64,000 nt of DNA from Alitta virens (lineage: Eukaryota > Annelida > Polychaeta > Phyllodocida > Nereididae). Where the stretch lies: NCBI GenBank assembly GCA_932294295.1, contig OW028576.1, positions 40,993,247-41,057,246 of the forward strand, written 5' to 3'. A program made the translations under genes and the position numbers. A model generated the notes under the pieces. The model saw nothing but the letters and a program-made list of their open reading frames with translations. It searched no databases and was not told where the DNA came from. Shown piece by piece: positions 1 to 12,385 of this stretch. Each line of letters begins with the position of its first letter. Within the stretch, counting starts at the first letter, position 1.

Positions 1-111
1 TTTATTGATCAACATTTTTTCACTTTGTTAATTTCATTCACAATTTCATTTACGCCATCTTGCTCATGTGTATTTAAAATTTTAGGCCAGACTATTTATC
101 AACACACTTAC

Positions 112-3100
112 ATCTCCCAACATGCGCTTGTCATAAATCCTTATGTAATGATCACGGCCTCCAACACAGAATTCCCACGTCCTAGAAGGATTAGCGTGGA
201 TGGAGTAGAGCGGCACACGGCCGTCCCCTTCTTTAGTGATGCATAACCTGAAGAAAAGATAGAATTAGAATTTATTGGGATATTAATCATATAGTTCAGT
301 ATTGGTAATTTCAATTCATTCTCCCATCTTCATCATCACCATGTTTTTTTTCAGTTTGCACAGATTTATATATGCATAAAATTAGTATCCAATGCTTTTT
401 TTTTTTACAATTGTTTTTTTCTTCTTTTTTTTCCCCCTCCCTTTTTTCTCCTTAATTTCCTAGTTTCCTATATTATAACGCTTGTCTTTTCTTCATTATT
501 CTATTACTATCATTGTTATTATGAGTATTATTATTTAAATTTTTTGCTTGTATGTGCTCAAGACAAGCATTTGCTTCTCGGCACATGCAGATTGATTATT
601 AAATTGTATATTCTTGACAAATGTGAAAATAAATTCAAACTCAAACAATGTGTAAGATACATTGAAACTACAACTAGATCCAGCAAGTGTACCTAACGGG
701 GTGATCTAGATGAAACGTTACAACACATTACAGTAGCTACAATACATTCAAAGCTTCCTTATACATTTTGAGAACATAGAAATTTATTCCGCATAGATTC
801 CGCATATGAAGTAGTCATATCTCATGTGCCACATCTCACGACGAACAAAATAATCGTGATAACATATAATGTCAGACTTCTGCGTCAAGCAGGTATTCAA
901 AATTACACTGATGATAAACAGATATACAAGCAATATAAATGGACATAAAAAGGCACTTGTGAAATGTGTATATCAATAATAAAACAGTGTTCCAGCTAGG
1001 ATTTGATTTGGGCATGGCGCACATAATATTAGGGCACCTAAATAGAGCCATACAGGACACCCAGCTTGTTGAAAAGCAAAAAAAATACAAATAAAGAGTC
1101 AATCTTCACTTAATTTCGGGCATGGCGCTGACAAATTCATGCTCAAATGGCCTAGCTGAAACAGTTTCAACAACCGGAAGAATCATGGAAAATAATTTCT
1201 TTTTTTTTTGGTCATTGACAAATTGTTCTTACTTATTTGGTTTCTCCACCCTGAGATCAATTTCAAAGACGACAGCATCCTCCCCACAGCTGTAGAACTC
1301 ATGCGAGCTGTCTTGAAGCAGGGCAAGCTGAAACAGTAAAACACTAAAGCGTAAAATTTTATGGTAAATCTATGTAATTTACAGCTTTTCCATTTTAACA
1401 GCTGGATGGCCTGATGGTTAAGGACATCTGCCAACTCCATATTGGACAGCTATGCTGAAGGTCTCGTGTGGGGTTTGATCCCCGGCCCAGGAGCTCTACA
1501 TCAGCTTCATCCCAGCAGGATGTCGATCTCATGAGATGTTAGACAGTGTCTATGTTGAGGCAAGTAAAAGACCCCAACCATGGGGCAAATGTGTAACCTT
1601 ATCAGCTCAGCATTACGTCTGCTTCTGGCAGCTGGTCATATGAGCTGACTAAACTTCAGGCCAAGACATTAATATTTGAACCTCTGAGACAGAGACATAC
1701 ATTTTTATAAACAACAAAAACACCATAACGGGTTACCTTATGTGCTGCACCACGATGTTGAGCCAGTTTCCGAGTGTTCTTGCAGACTGCAGTAGCAGAA
1801 AGTTCCGCCAGACGTACCTGACCATCACGAGCGCAACTTATGATGTGTGTGTCTGAGCAGTAGGGCATGAATTTTGACTGAAAAAAGAAAAAAAAAGAAG
1901 GTATGAGCAATTAAATATTACAATTGACAAAACCCAAAAAAAAATTTTATTTGTGTGATCCTTAGGGATCAATTTATCAGCCTAAAAAATATAAAACCCC
2001 CAAAATTTCTGATAAAGATGAACAAACATCATTCCCTGAAATATATTTCTGAGCAGCTCAGAATATTGTTAACATTTCTTGCAATGCAACGTTTTGTTAA
2101 AGTAGGTAAAGGCCAGCATTGATCTTGTAACCTTATCAGCTCATCATTACATCTGCGTAAGCTAGAAAATGCTCCATTGCAGATCAAATTTCAAAATATA
2201 AAAATATAGCAATGGGACCTGTGGTCATTTTGCAGAGTGTTTGTCTCAAAAATTGATTGTTTTTCAATGCAATTAACATGAGTGTAGCATTTAGATGCAT
2301 CTTATAAACACTTGATATCAATCGCAATTTGAAGACAACCTAAATTACAGGTGAGTGAACCTCAAACTGGCTCGGGAACCTCTTGATTTTCACAGCCCAT
2401 CTTCAATGTTCAATTCTAGTATAGTTCGATAAATAGGTCTCAGTACACCACAGAAACTTACCTGGAAAACGTTACTACGGTGACCACTGTTAAATTCTAA
2501 ATACGGTTTATTTCTTGGCCAGTCCCAGATTATAATATCCAGGTCGTCTGATCCGCTTGCAATTAAAGTACCTGGAAAAACAAAGAATTGGAAAATGTCA
2601 ATTACAAAACATAGCATTTCAACAGTTACACACAATTGGTTGAACACCCCATTGATGTAGTTAAAGTAATAAATGAATAAATAAACATTTTACCGGATTT
2701 ATTAAAATGCAAAGCATTAACGCATCCATCATGTCCCTCCATGCGATGATGCAGAGTCAGTCGCTGAACCATCGATAAACTACAAGATGTCCTCCTCCGG
2801 AACATTAATGATGCGGGGTAACGTTGTGACATTCCAAACTCCCGGTTGCGCAGTTCATTCACTGGCCACCAGGTGTCTTTCACCGGATTTTCATCAACCT
2901 AAAATGGCGGTAAGCAACTATGAATGCTGATGAAGTGTCTCCGTGATTACCAAATATAACATGTCCAGAAATATGCATGCCCTCAGTGACAGGCATATCT
3001 ATTTTTACACTAGAGTACTTGTAATAAATAGGTCAAAATTTGTAATAAATAGGTCAAAATTTATTCCTCCGACATTCAATGTCTGTTTTTGTCTGTCGAT

Positions 3101-5491
3101 CTGTTAAGCTGTCTCTCACCTGCATCTCCTCATCAGTTTCATCATCAGAGGATGAGGAGGAAGAGGAGGAGGAGGACTGCAACCCTACATCATCAGGACC
3201 AGAGGATGTGCTGCTACTGTCACTGAAACAAACCGATAAGGTTCGATTCAATTTTCAATTCATTTTATTCCATTCATCATTGTCATTCATTCAGTTTAAA
3301 CTCGCATACACATGCACAATATCATACAGTCACATACACGATAAGATTCGATAAGATAAGCTAAGATAAGACTTTATTTAGAATAAGGTATTGTAGTGGT
3401 ATTTTGGGTCGTCTCTCGAGAACTGACCAGCCCTTTTACCTTAATTGCAAGTGATGTCATTGCGATTTTTTGATATTGTGACATCATATTTCCGTGGACT
3501 TCATATTTCCGTGGACTTGCTATTTAGTGAAACATTAACCCTGAACAGTCTGACTTTATTAGAATAACTTTAATTACACTGTCCCCTCTGGGGATTACTC
3601 TGTGGTTATAGTTTTACCTGCTATGTCTCCTTGATCTATTCATATTTTCTTCGACACCACTTTCATCAAGATCCACATCCTCCGTTTTTGGCTCTTCAGA
3701 CGACGCCTCATTTGCCCCAGCAGTGGCGCCCTCTGGGGTATTACCTTCGCCCTCCTCACTCGTTAACCCCGTGTGTGACATCTCAAACTGACCACTGGCT
3801 ACCTCGCTGTCCTCAGTGTCCACTGATGATTCGTTGGATTTGATGTCTCTGTCCACCTCGCTCTCCTGCAAAATTTGCAAAACATAATAATGCGGACATC
3901 TAAAACTTTCAGCAGTCAGTATTTCGTCTTACAATATCGCACAATAACACACTGGCATTTCTTGGATTATCATCTTACGAGAAGAATATAATAATATTAT
4001 ACAATATTTTTAATACAGCATACAAATTGATACAAAGGAGACATTAATTCATGCAGTATTACAGATCAAGCGATTACCAGAGAATGAAATTGTCAGGTAC
4101 ATTCTGAACTATTCAACAAGTCCTTCATTCGTAATTACAACTAAAGTAACTTCTTCATTTAGAAAATTCACAATCTCTTTAGACAACCATGATGATGATT
4201 CCTATTAATGAAACGTCATAATAAAGCAACAATCTTTACCTTTGAGGCATCCTCTGATAATGACGAATCTTCCAAGTTTAACGAGCGATCTTCTACTATC
4301 CCACTGTCGTCAGTTTTCAAATGCTTCACCTTGACCGTATCAGAGTCTCCGGTGTCCTTCAAATTCATCTTCTTGCTTTTGTTCACCCTAAAAATGGAAC
4401 AATTTGTGAACCTTGATCAGTGTTTTTTTCAAATGTGTGCATATCTTCATGGATACTTTATTCACAAGTTGCCAAATAAAGCATAAATTTTGCTTTCAGG
4501 TCAACAGAGGGAGCTGTATGCTGGTCCTAAAGCCACAGATTATACACACACAGATCCAGCACTCTTGTAATTAGGATGCGCTAGGCATGCTGGGGAAAGT
4601 GGGCGGTTTGCTAAGTGAGCTAATGACGTCACACTCAGAGAACAATCGGCGACAATGGAGTGACATCATACTGGCCGATTATGACGTCACTGGACATAGA
4701 AGGCCAACATTGCGTTTAGATCTGTAACATTGCGTAAATTGTGATGTATATATGTTGCTCCATTCGCTCCCATTGGAGTAGGAATGTACAATTTGTTTAG
4801 CAATTCAGTCAAATTTGTCAAAATAATTAGAAAACTACAATTACTACAATTACAATTCACTTTTCACACATAGCTGTAATTTGAAACAAACAATTATGAC
4901 AAAATTTGAGAAACAGAAATGACCAACGAAATTGTTTGATTTTACAGTGAAGAAGTTTGATAAGCAATTAATGGTTTAAATTTTTCAAATGTAAACTGCA
5001 TCACAATGCTTAATATTTAGCTCACATTTTGCGATGCAAACTTGTTTTAATCAAGCCACGTGAACTTACAGAATAAGTGAACGTATCCAACTTGTTCGGT
5101 CATGAATTCATTGCTATTGGCTCCAAATGAATAATCTTGAAAGGCATAAGATGACAGCCACTAGAATATAGATGGGCAGATGCAGGGGTTGGCCATGGGA
5201 TTGCACACCCCCCACCATTAGATCACCAAAATTAATTGCAGTTATGTAATCGCCCCTGCGCTAGAAGACAGTACAAAAGAAATGTCATACTTACTTTGAG
5301 TGATTTTTCTCTGGCATGGCCCGATTGCCATCTATGCCTGAGTTTTTGAGATGATTCTCCAACTCCACAGCAGCTTTTGCAATCTCATTAGGGACTACAT
5401 TTCCAGTGTTACCTGCACCCCTTTCTTTTGTTTCATTGTCATCTTTAGCCACAGCTGTCTTCTCGTCATTTGTTGATGAATTTGTTGCCAT
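112..5491 (-). CDS. DCAF8: DCAF8 (WDR42A-like) WD-repeat protein, nine exons, C-terminus outside window
   Basis: DCAF8 is a substrate receptor of the CUL4-DDB1 ubiquitin ligase. The exons, read right to left, are 5295-5491, 4240-4387, 3618-3865, 3120-3222, 2694-2898, 2462-2571, 1737-1877, 1233-1327 and 112-247. All have AG acceptors and GT donors, and the reading frame is kept across every junction (1,383 coding bases, 461 codons). The N-terminal part is low complexity: acidic and Ser-rich, with a run of about ten Ser followed by DDETDEE. The WD40 part is diagnostic: [66 protein letters not shown] and [15 protein letters not shown] each match DCAF8 blades in order. The ATG at 5491 is the first in a long open frame; an in-frame upstream start cannot be excluded. 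Family assignment is confident from motif order; function is inferred from the family. Confidence 0.93.
248..1232. other. DCAF8 intron, AT-rich, no gene seen
   Basis: This is the intron between the last two DCAF8 exons in the window. It is AT-rich with T-runs around 390-450. No coding exon or complete mobile element was recognised. Confidence 0.5.
1400..1662 (+). mobile_element. tRNA-derived SINE (family A) in DCAF8 intron
   Basis: The copy begins with a tRNA-like A box (GGCCTGATGGTTAAGG) and has a B box (GGTTTGATCCCC) about 60 bases later. Its body, including CTTTTACTTGCCTCAACATA read on the minus strand, recurs in opposite orientation at 34979-35282 and 59901-60222. It lies between DCAF8 exons 1233-1327 and 1737-1877 and does not disturb their splice sites. 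Confidence 0.8.
1878..2461. other. DCAF8 intron with a SINE scrap
   Basis: The intron shows no exon. Positions about 2125-2160 (CCTTATCAGCTCATCATTAC) resemble the middle of the family A SINE, so a short decayed fragment may be present. Confidence 0.4.
4388..5294. other. DCAF8 intron with clustered TGACGTCA-type sites
   Basis: No exon is seen here. Positions 4625-4690 contain two TGACGTCA octamers and a related TGACATCA within about 65 bases. These are CRE/ATF-like matches, but the motif also occurs inside MITEs elsewhere in this window, so a repeat origin is as likely as a regulatory one. Confidence 0.3.
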
Positions 5492-5571
5492 TGTGGTTGG
5501 ATTGTGGTGTATTCGAGCGATAAGCACCTGAGATGTTTGCTATTTCTTGTTAAAAGCCATGTCTCCTCCTG
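5492..5571 (-). other. Probable 5' UTR part of the DCAF8 first coding exon
   Basis: On the minus strand a pyrimidine-rich acceptor (TTTTCTTTACAG) ends just right of 5571. It is followed by about 80 bases leading to the DCAF8 ATG at 5491. This suggests the coding exon begins here and that a non-coding first exon and promoter lie further right, within 5572-7100. No promoter motif could be assigned. Confidence 0.45.
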
Positions 5572-7109
5572 TAAAGAAAAATTATTATATATTTCAACTG
5601 GATTTGTGAAATATAAATTGGATGTGTACTGTGATTATGTTGAGTGTTGTAGCTTGGTTCTTATATATATGATAATCATAACTACACTGGCACATAAAAT
5701 TCTGGTGTCATGCAACTAGCGTTCCTGAAAGCACAATTAAGTGGCAGACACACCAACAGGAAATTCTTAAATGACAAATCATTAGCGGGGATATTTTCCC
5801 GACAACAAAAATGTGGCCTGCAGCGAAGTTGCGTGCTTTAATAACGATGTCCTGGGCCGAAATTAATCATTCTGAAAGCCAAAATATGAAAATATTAGAT
5901 ATATCAATCTACCATCTTTCCCTGGCAGATTGTTTTAAATCCGCTCATAAATGCTATTATTACCAGAGCTCACAAGAAAGCCGTCGGCCACAACTTTGCT
6001 GTCAGTGTCAGACACTGCATGTATTGTGGTCATGTAGTCAACACGAGCTGACATGCATGAAGAAATAAAGCTTGTATGGGATACATTACATTTACTTTTT
6101 ATTTGGCGATTGTGGCCTGTTGTATGATGTCATCTACTTGTTTACATGTACCTCCCTGCATCGGCAAGGGGGCAGATAAGCGACTCTGCTCATTTCTATT
6201 GGCTCTGATTACGTCATACAAAGTAGTACTTACACTTTGGTTAGTTAGCTTTGTCTATTGACCAAGACGGGGGCTAACAAGATCAAAAGCTAGTATATAA
6301 TATAGTCATTTTAATTTATAGACCTACCGGTTTGCAGTTCAGTTTTATTTAGGCCTATATGGCTTCCTTTGAAAATTCACAATCAGTCTTCCATTAAATA
6401 ACCTCTTAACAAACAGTTAAGACGACCATCGATAACTTTGACAGCTTGGAAGCCCTACCGATATCTATAGACAAAAAAATCTGACAGCTGATGTCAGAAA
6501 ATATTCTCAAAAGGTTTTTGTCAACTACTTTTGGGACAAAACTACCAATAACAAAACGGCATGTCGCAGAGCATGCATATCAATGATAAACATTCCTATT
6601 ACTATCTTCATAGAAAATCTCTCACCAATATAGTCAGTTAGTTTTTCAGAAGAGAGAACTTTTCTGATTATTTGCGTCAATCTGACCTCCCTGTTTTTCT
6701 CGACAAAAAGAAGTGCGGTCTGCCCAGGAATTCTCGACTTCTGATTGGTCGAGATAAGAAAAAAAATATTTGTCTAACTTATATAACGTTTACCAGGATC
6801 AATAGAAACCACTGCATATATTTTAGTAATTCGAGAGAACGTCAATAAGATATCAAACTGTCGTCTTACTTTTATTTATAAAATAATTTTCTTCGAGACT
6901 TATAATTAAAAAGTACGCTAGAAGGCGCCACTCAATTACGAATGCCAGTCAAAACGGCTACAGCCAAAAACGTAGACGGTTAAAACTGCTCTTTCCGCTA
7001 GGGGGCTCGGCTCAGCTAGAACTGTTTTACCGTCTACCAAAAACGGGTACAAAATTATTTATCATATGAAACTAAGGGAAGGCAGCAATAGAGTTTTAAA
7101 AATATATAT
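5572..7109. other. Region upstream of DCAF8; contains a dispersed repeat
   Basis: No coding exon is supported. It should contain the DCAF8 promoter, which I could not locate. Positions about 6095-6180 (GATTGTGGCCTGTTGTATGA, then GTTTACATGTACCTCCCTGC and GGGGGCAGATA) closely match the right edge of the window at 63920-64000, so a dispersed element lies here. Confidence 0.4.
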
Positions 7110-7139
7110 ATATGGATTAGGGTAGGTTGATTTCAGAGT

Positions 7140-7590
7140 GTGGCCTTGGACTAGTCTTGATTAAGAGATGGTGGGGTACTGAAAACCTCCCAAACACTCT
7201 TATGTGCCAGTGTCATGAGCAGCTTTACCCACACCTCTAACCATTCGGCCACAAAGGATATCCCTCCTAGCCAAGTGCTAGAAGGTGGGGTCACTGCTGA
7301 GGCACCGGGACACTACATTACATCCCCCATACTTTCTTGCGATTTTGACTAACATCACAGGTCAAACATCGCAATTCTATTTATATACCCCCTGTGAGCG
7401 GGATTCGAACTGCCTACCCTGGCCTTCAACCCCTAATTTATGCTCACAGAGGTGCCCGGATTCTCCACCATGTCATGAGCAGCTTTACCCACACCTCTAA
7501 CCATTCGGCCACAAAGGATATCCCTCCTAGCCAAGTGCTAGAAGGTGGGGTCACTGCTGAGGCACCGGGACACTACATTACACCAGCATG
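7140..7590 (-). repeat. tRNA-derived SINE (family B), head segment duplicated
   Basis: On the minus strand a tRNA-like A box (GTGGCCGAATGGTTAGAGG) and B box (CAGTTCGAATCCCGC) are visible. A segment of about 130 bases starting CATGAGCAGCTTTACCCACA (plus strand) occurs twice, near 7213 and 7478. This looks like a tandem or self-nested SINE. It lies inside the left end of the 7118-17616 transposon. Confidence 0.7.
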
Positions 7591-8259
7591 ATGTCATCAT
7601 TTGAGGATTTACTGTCATATATATATATGTCGTAATCCTACCATTGAAATGTGCACGAAATAAAATTATTTGTCATATATACACAATAAATTTGTTTAAG
7701 TATGCAAGGTCTTTTTGAAAAGGAGAGGGAAATCTCAGCCTGTATCAGTGAAATGGGTTTATTTTCTGAAATTTCACTGAAAATTAACATTTTTAGAGGC
7801 TGCAGTAGTTGGCAGACTGCACTGTCAATGGTCTGCAGTAGAAGGCAACACAATGTGTGTGTGTGCTGACGCTGCTGATGAATGCATGTGATTGACTGAT
7901 TTTCCTCCTTCCAGTTGGGCACATTGCCAGATATTTAAAGAATGGGCAGAAAAAGGAAATGTGCAGTTACTTGATAAAAGACTGCAAAAAAAAATGTTCT
8001 GGTCAGCCTTCCCCTTTGAACAGAACAGAGCCTCCTAGCACTCATCAAGTTATTCAGTAGGACTACAGTTACTTCCTCCAAAAGTGCCAACCAGATGCTA
8101 AAGACTATGAGATTGCTACACTGATTGCCAAGGATGTACGCTGAATATTATGTTGTGAAAATGGTGGATAAAGTTTGCTTCAAGAAAGCAAGAGATCAAC
8201 AGGAGATCACTTTCAACAGCACAGGAACAGAATTTGGAAGAAAAGCTGGACAGGCTTTT

Positions 8260-8593
8260 GGGTTTAGTGCAGTATAGCGGACCCAAATCTATGCCCATAT
8301 TTAGCGTCCATTAAATCTTAAGTTTTATCAAATATTTCACAAGATTGAAGTTCTAGCACGATTAGAATAACATTTTGTGTAAAGTAGCGGGGGTTTGGGG
8401 GCAGCAGCCCCTTAGAAAAAGCCAAAATAAACGCTGTCTTTACTGTGAATATGAAAACCGCCGTCATAACTAAATTAGTTTGTGACGTCATAAAGAGATT
8501 TCAAGCCTTTTTACATCATAGGCCTGGCAATGAGGCTCGTGAAATAGGTTAAATATGGTCATAAATCTGGGTCCGCTATACTACACTTTTTCC
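8260..8593 (+). mobile_element. hAT-like MITE, copy 1
   Basis: TIRs of about 28 bases (GTGCAGTATAGCGGACCCAA core at left, inverse at right) enclose 334 bases. The 8-bp duplication AGGCTTTT is at 8252-8259 and 8594-8601. It is non-coding. Confidence 0.85.
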
Positions 8594-9190
8594 AGGCTTT
8601 TTTACATTTCTGCTTGCAGTTCGCCCTTGTGATGACCCTGCTGTTAAATGTAAGAAAGTTGTCAAACACAGCATATAATCTGTACTTGTCCACCAAAAAA
8701 GAAAGTTCCAAAAGAAGACATGTAGGGAGTATCTGCGAGATCAGAGGGCCAACATAGGAGCCAGAGGTTCCTTCCAACTGCTGTGAAGAGAGACCATAGA
8801 GCTGAAGCTAGAGCAGAGAGATTGCAGAATCAGATTCTGAAGCAACGAGAGGTGGACTTGGCCACATTTGCCTCCACCTCTTCTCAATATTTCTTAAGGA
8901 ATTCAGCTCAGGGGAATCAGGAGATTCATCTGATGTTGAAGATGAAGACTTCAGTCCAAATGAGCCACCCCGTGGATCTTACAGTTTTTTTAACACCCCC
9001 AGATATGCCATGGAACTCATCAGGGGATCTTGGGGCAAGTCTTGCCAATGCCATCCTGCTGGATCTGAAGGCTATGGACCTGTTCAAGTCGGGTCTTCAT
9101 GTTCAGCGAATAATAGTTGACAAATCGAAAATTGACAGGGAATAGGCCAGAATGAAAGTGAAAAGTGATGAAAGGCACAAAGGGGTCTGG

Positions 9191-10768
9191 TCAAAACGGC
9201 CAAATATAAAACGGCCAATATACCAGGACGGCCAATCGCAAAAACGGCCACCATACCAAGACGGCCAAAGGATAAAACGGCCACCTACCAAAACGGCCAA
9301 TTGTACTATTTTCAGCTTTATATGCTTTCTCATCCATCTATCTTATTCTATACTATATAATATTATATACATCTAGCCTATATGAATTACTTAATTGTAT
9401 ATATTTAATAATTTATATAAATGGAAATATATACAATTTAGTAGGCTATAGATGTATATACATGATCTATAATATAAGATAGATGAATGAGAAAGCATAT
9501 GGAACATGCAATTTTAATCCCAGTTGGATTATTTTCAGAAACAACAACAACGAAATATTAATAATTTATATAATAACTGGATTTTCATGATCAAAACAAA
9601 TTATAGACAATATCCCTCTTTAATATTTACATATTTATCAATGATGAAAAAGCATGATTTACCCCCATTCTTTGTATCATTCAAAATGCTAATAGCAATT
9701 GACATGGCAGATTGCTATTCTGTATATGAAATACTTAATTGTTTAATATGCATAATAACCAGGAATCAGTTGAAATTCAGAGTTTCAATTCATGCTTTTG
9801 ATCAATGATGAAAAAACATGATTTACCCCATTATTTTCATCATTCAAAATGCTAGTAGCAATTGACATAACGGTCACGGCTGATTGCTATCACATATCTT
9901 TATTCATAAATTAGCTTTTTCAACATAAAACCACTGCACTGCTGATGTAATCAATTAAGATAAGATAAATTAATTTGACATAATATATATAGACTCTTAT
10001 GCTACTGCATAAAAAAGATTATACCTATTTGTATGTTGTACTGTTAGGGCTAACCTTCTTCCATATCTTAACAATGTATAATAATTAAATAAAGGCTGCT
10101 GCTCATCATTCATAATCTTATCAATTTGTCTCATAACATTTGTTTTTTAAGTTCATCTATTGGTTTTATGTCTGCCTTTAACTTACCACATGTCTTAACA
10201 ATCTGTTTCAATTGAGCTTTTTCTTTAAAAGAACTGATTTTAAAAGAACTGATTTGTAGAATAGGGTGAGAAGTTTACACTCAACATTAATGTTTCTCAT
10301 GATTCTTAAAAATAGAACCCATTGTACAAATTTTTTGTACACTATAGTTCTATTAGCACTTATCACTCTGTCACAGTCAAAGCTTCTCTTTAGAAAATCA
10401 ATCACCATTTCTTTTGTCTTCTTTACACTGAGATATGGATTATTATATAAGATGCATAATTTTGCATCAATGATACAGTGATTTTAACTGGTGATTCTGG
10501 GTAAAATCAAGGATTATGATTCAAGGGAATTTTTAGGTTAAGTTGAGTTTGTCTCATGGTGTGATAATTATCTTAATATACCTAAGAAAGCATGTAATAT
10601 AAGAAAAATATGAAAGTACTACTCAACACACACAAACACACACACATATATATATATATATATATTTATATATATGAATAAAAAAAAAAATACTGAGTTG
10701 GCCGTCCTGGTAATTGGCCGTTTTGGTCGATTGGCTGTTATGGTCGTTGGCCGTTTTGACTCTACTCC
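9191..10768. mobile_element. Foldback element with arrays of CGGCC motifs at both ends
   Basis: The left block (9191-9305) has seven copies of a CGGCCA core spaced 14-17 bases apart (AAAACGGCCAA type). The right block (10694-10760) has the same motifs inverted. The element splits the transposase-like gene. It is flanked by near-identical direct repeats of 17 and 18 bases (GGCACAAAGGGGTCTGG at 9174-9190; one extra A in the copy at 10769-10786), which I read as a target duplication. The interior is AT-rich with a large palindrome (9312-9502), an internal direct repeat (about 9650-9725 and 9803-9880) and TA microsatellite at 10643-10672. No coding region is seen. Confidence 0.65.
9312..9502. repeat. 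Imperfect palindrome, arms about 90 bases
   Basis: The left arm runs from TATGCTTTCTCATCCATCTA through CATCTAGCCTAT; the right arm is the approximate inverse ending in GAATGAGAAAGCATATGG. It sits inside the CGGCC foldback element and is AT-rich. Confidence 0.7.
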
Positions 10769-11897
10769 GGCACAAAGAGGGTCTGGAAAATTATTCATTG
10801 GAGTTGATGGGAAAGTGGACAGGGATACATTGTTGAGAGAAGTTCAGGATGAAGATGGAAGGAAGGAGTCCTGAGCACCATCTGACTTTCACAAAGGAGC
10901 CAGGGCATGAGAGTGGAACATATCTGACACACATTCCACTGACAGGTGCCACTGGAGTTTGTCGTGCTGAAGAAGTCGCTAATGTTTCAGAGGAATTTAA
11001 GATTGTTCAAAATGACAACAGGAATACAAACATCGGATCGGAAGGAGGTCTTGTGACTTCACTTGAAAAAGGATTGGTCACAAATTGCACACCATAGGCT
11101 GCTCACTTCACCAAAATGAGCTTCCCTTCCAACTGTTTTCAAGCATCTTGATGGCAGCACTAGAAGTCCAACTGCTTTCTCTGGTCCACTTGGAAAACTC
11201 TGTGAAAACGACCACCAGGATCTTCCTCAAATGGAATTCGGAAAACTTATCACTGCTCTGGAAGACATGGAGTTTGATGAGGATACACTGAAAGATCTAA
11301 GTAGTGACCAGAGGCTTCTGCTTGAGTATGTTTGTGGAATTTCTCAGGGCCAAGTCAATCCAAGATTTGCTTCCTGGAAAATTGGACCATTAAACCATGC
11401 CAGATGGCTGACTCTGGCAATCAGACTGATGTGTCTGTGGACAGACAAGAGGTGCATACCCTCCAGAACTACATAATAATCTCCACCAACTCATCAAGTA
11501 CATTGTTCAAGTGTATACAGTCAGCTGGTTTGAAATTAAGAGAGACACCCAAGTTTCACAATCAACAGCTGTACATTTTCTACATGATCCAGAGGGTCAA
11601 GCTGCAGTCAGATCAAGTACAAACTGTAGCTTTCAGCAACTTGGAAGTACAATGCTTTCACTCTGCTTCCCAAGAATGTTCTGTACTCTATGATGAAGTC
11701 TGATGAATTGGAAGTCAGAGAATCTGCTCTCAAAAATTCTCTCCATCAGGTGAGCAGTAATCAGCCAATTACATTGTACAAATTAATCCCCACATGCCAT
11801 TACTTTACAAAATATAAAATTAAATATATTTTTTAGACGTGGAGAGCCACCCAAGAAATGGCTAAAGAAGATCTCAAAGATCAACACTGATGCCGAC

Positions 11898-12096
11898 TGT
11901 AATGATGATGAACGCTTTTTAACAGTTGACAAGTTTATTCTTGAGTTCCCAAATTGTACAAAATGCAGCCATGCTCTCACATTCTAAAATCTCCCACTAG
12001 TAAAATATCAGGTGGTACAATAATGACGTCAAGCAGTTACAACGACGCTGCGCACATTAACACCAGAGGGCGACACAGTACAGTCAGTACACTACA
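11898..12096 (-). repeat. 3' LTR of the gypsy element
   Basis: This copy is identical to the 5' LTR. The target duplication CCGAC lies immediately left of it. Confidence 0.95.
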
Positions 12097-12112
12097 TCCC
12101 TCCCTTCTTTAG
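12097..12112 (-). promoter_or_regulatory. Polypurine tract
   Basis: AAAGAAGGGAGGGA directly abuts the 3' LTR on the element strand, as expected for plus-strand priming in reverse transcription. Confidence 0.75.
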
Positions 12113-12385
12113 TTTTATAACTTCTCAAGTTAATTCAACTTCTTAAGTAAACACAACTTCTCAAGCAACTCTCTTAAGCACATATGAATTACAAGACAGC
12201 CAATAAATCAATTGAACATATAATACAATCACTATAGTATATAAGTGATAAATGTAAGCAAAGTTACTTAACTAGCACATATTTCACTCATTATCAGTGG
12301 CACATGCAAAGCTATGATCATCAGTTAAAACAAGTTATCTGTGATCTCAATAAATCAATAAATTGGTCCATTAATCACAATAAAG

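Noticed and set aside
1400..1662. Functional tRNA gene
   Set aside because: A and B boxes are present, but no cloverleaf with a proper anticodon arm forms and the body continues as a SINE shared with two other sites.
4625..4690. TGACGTCA cluster as a DCAF8 enhancer
   Set aside because: The same octamer is common inside MITEs of this window, so it is not specific evidence of regulation.
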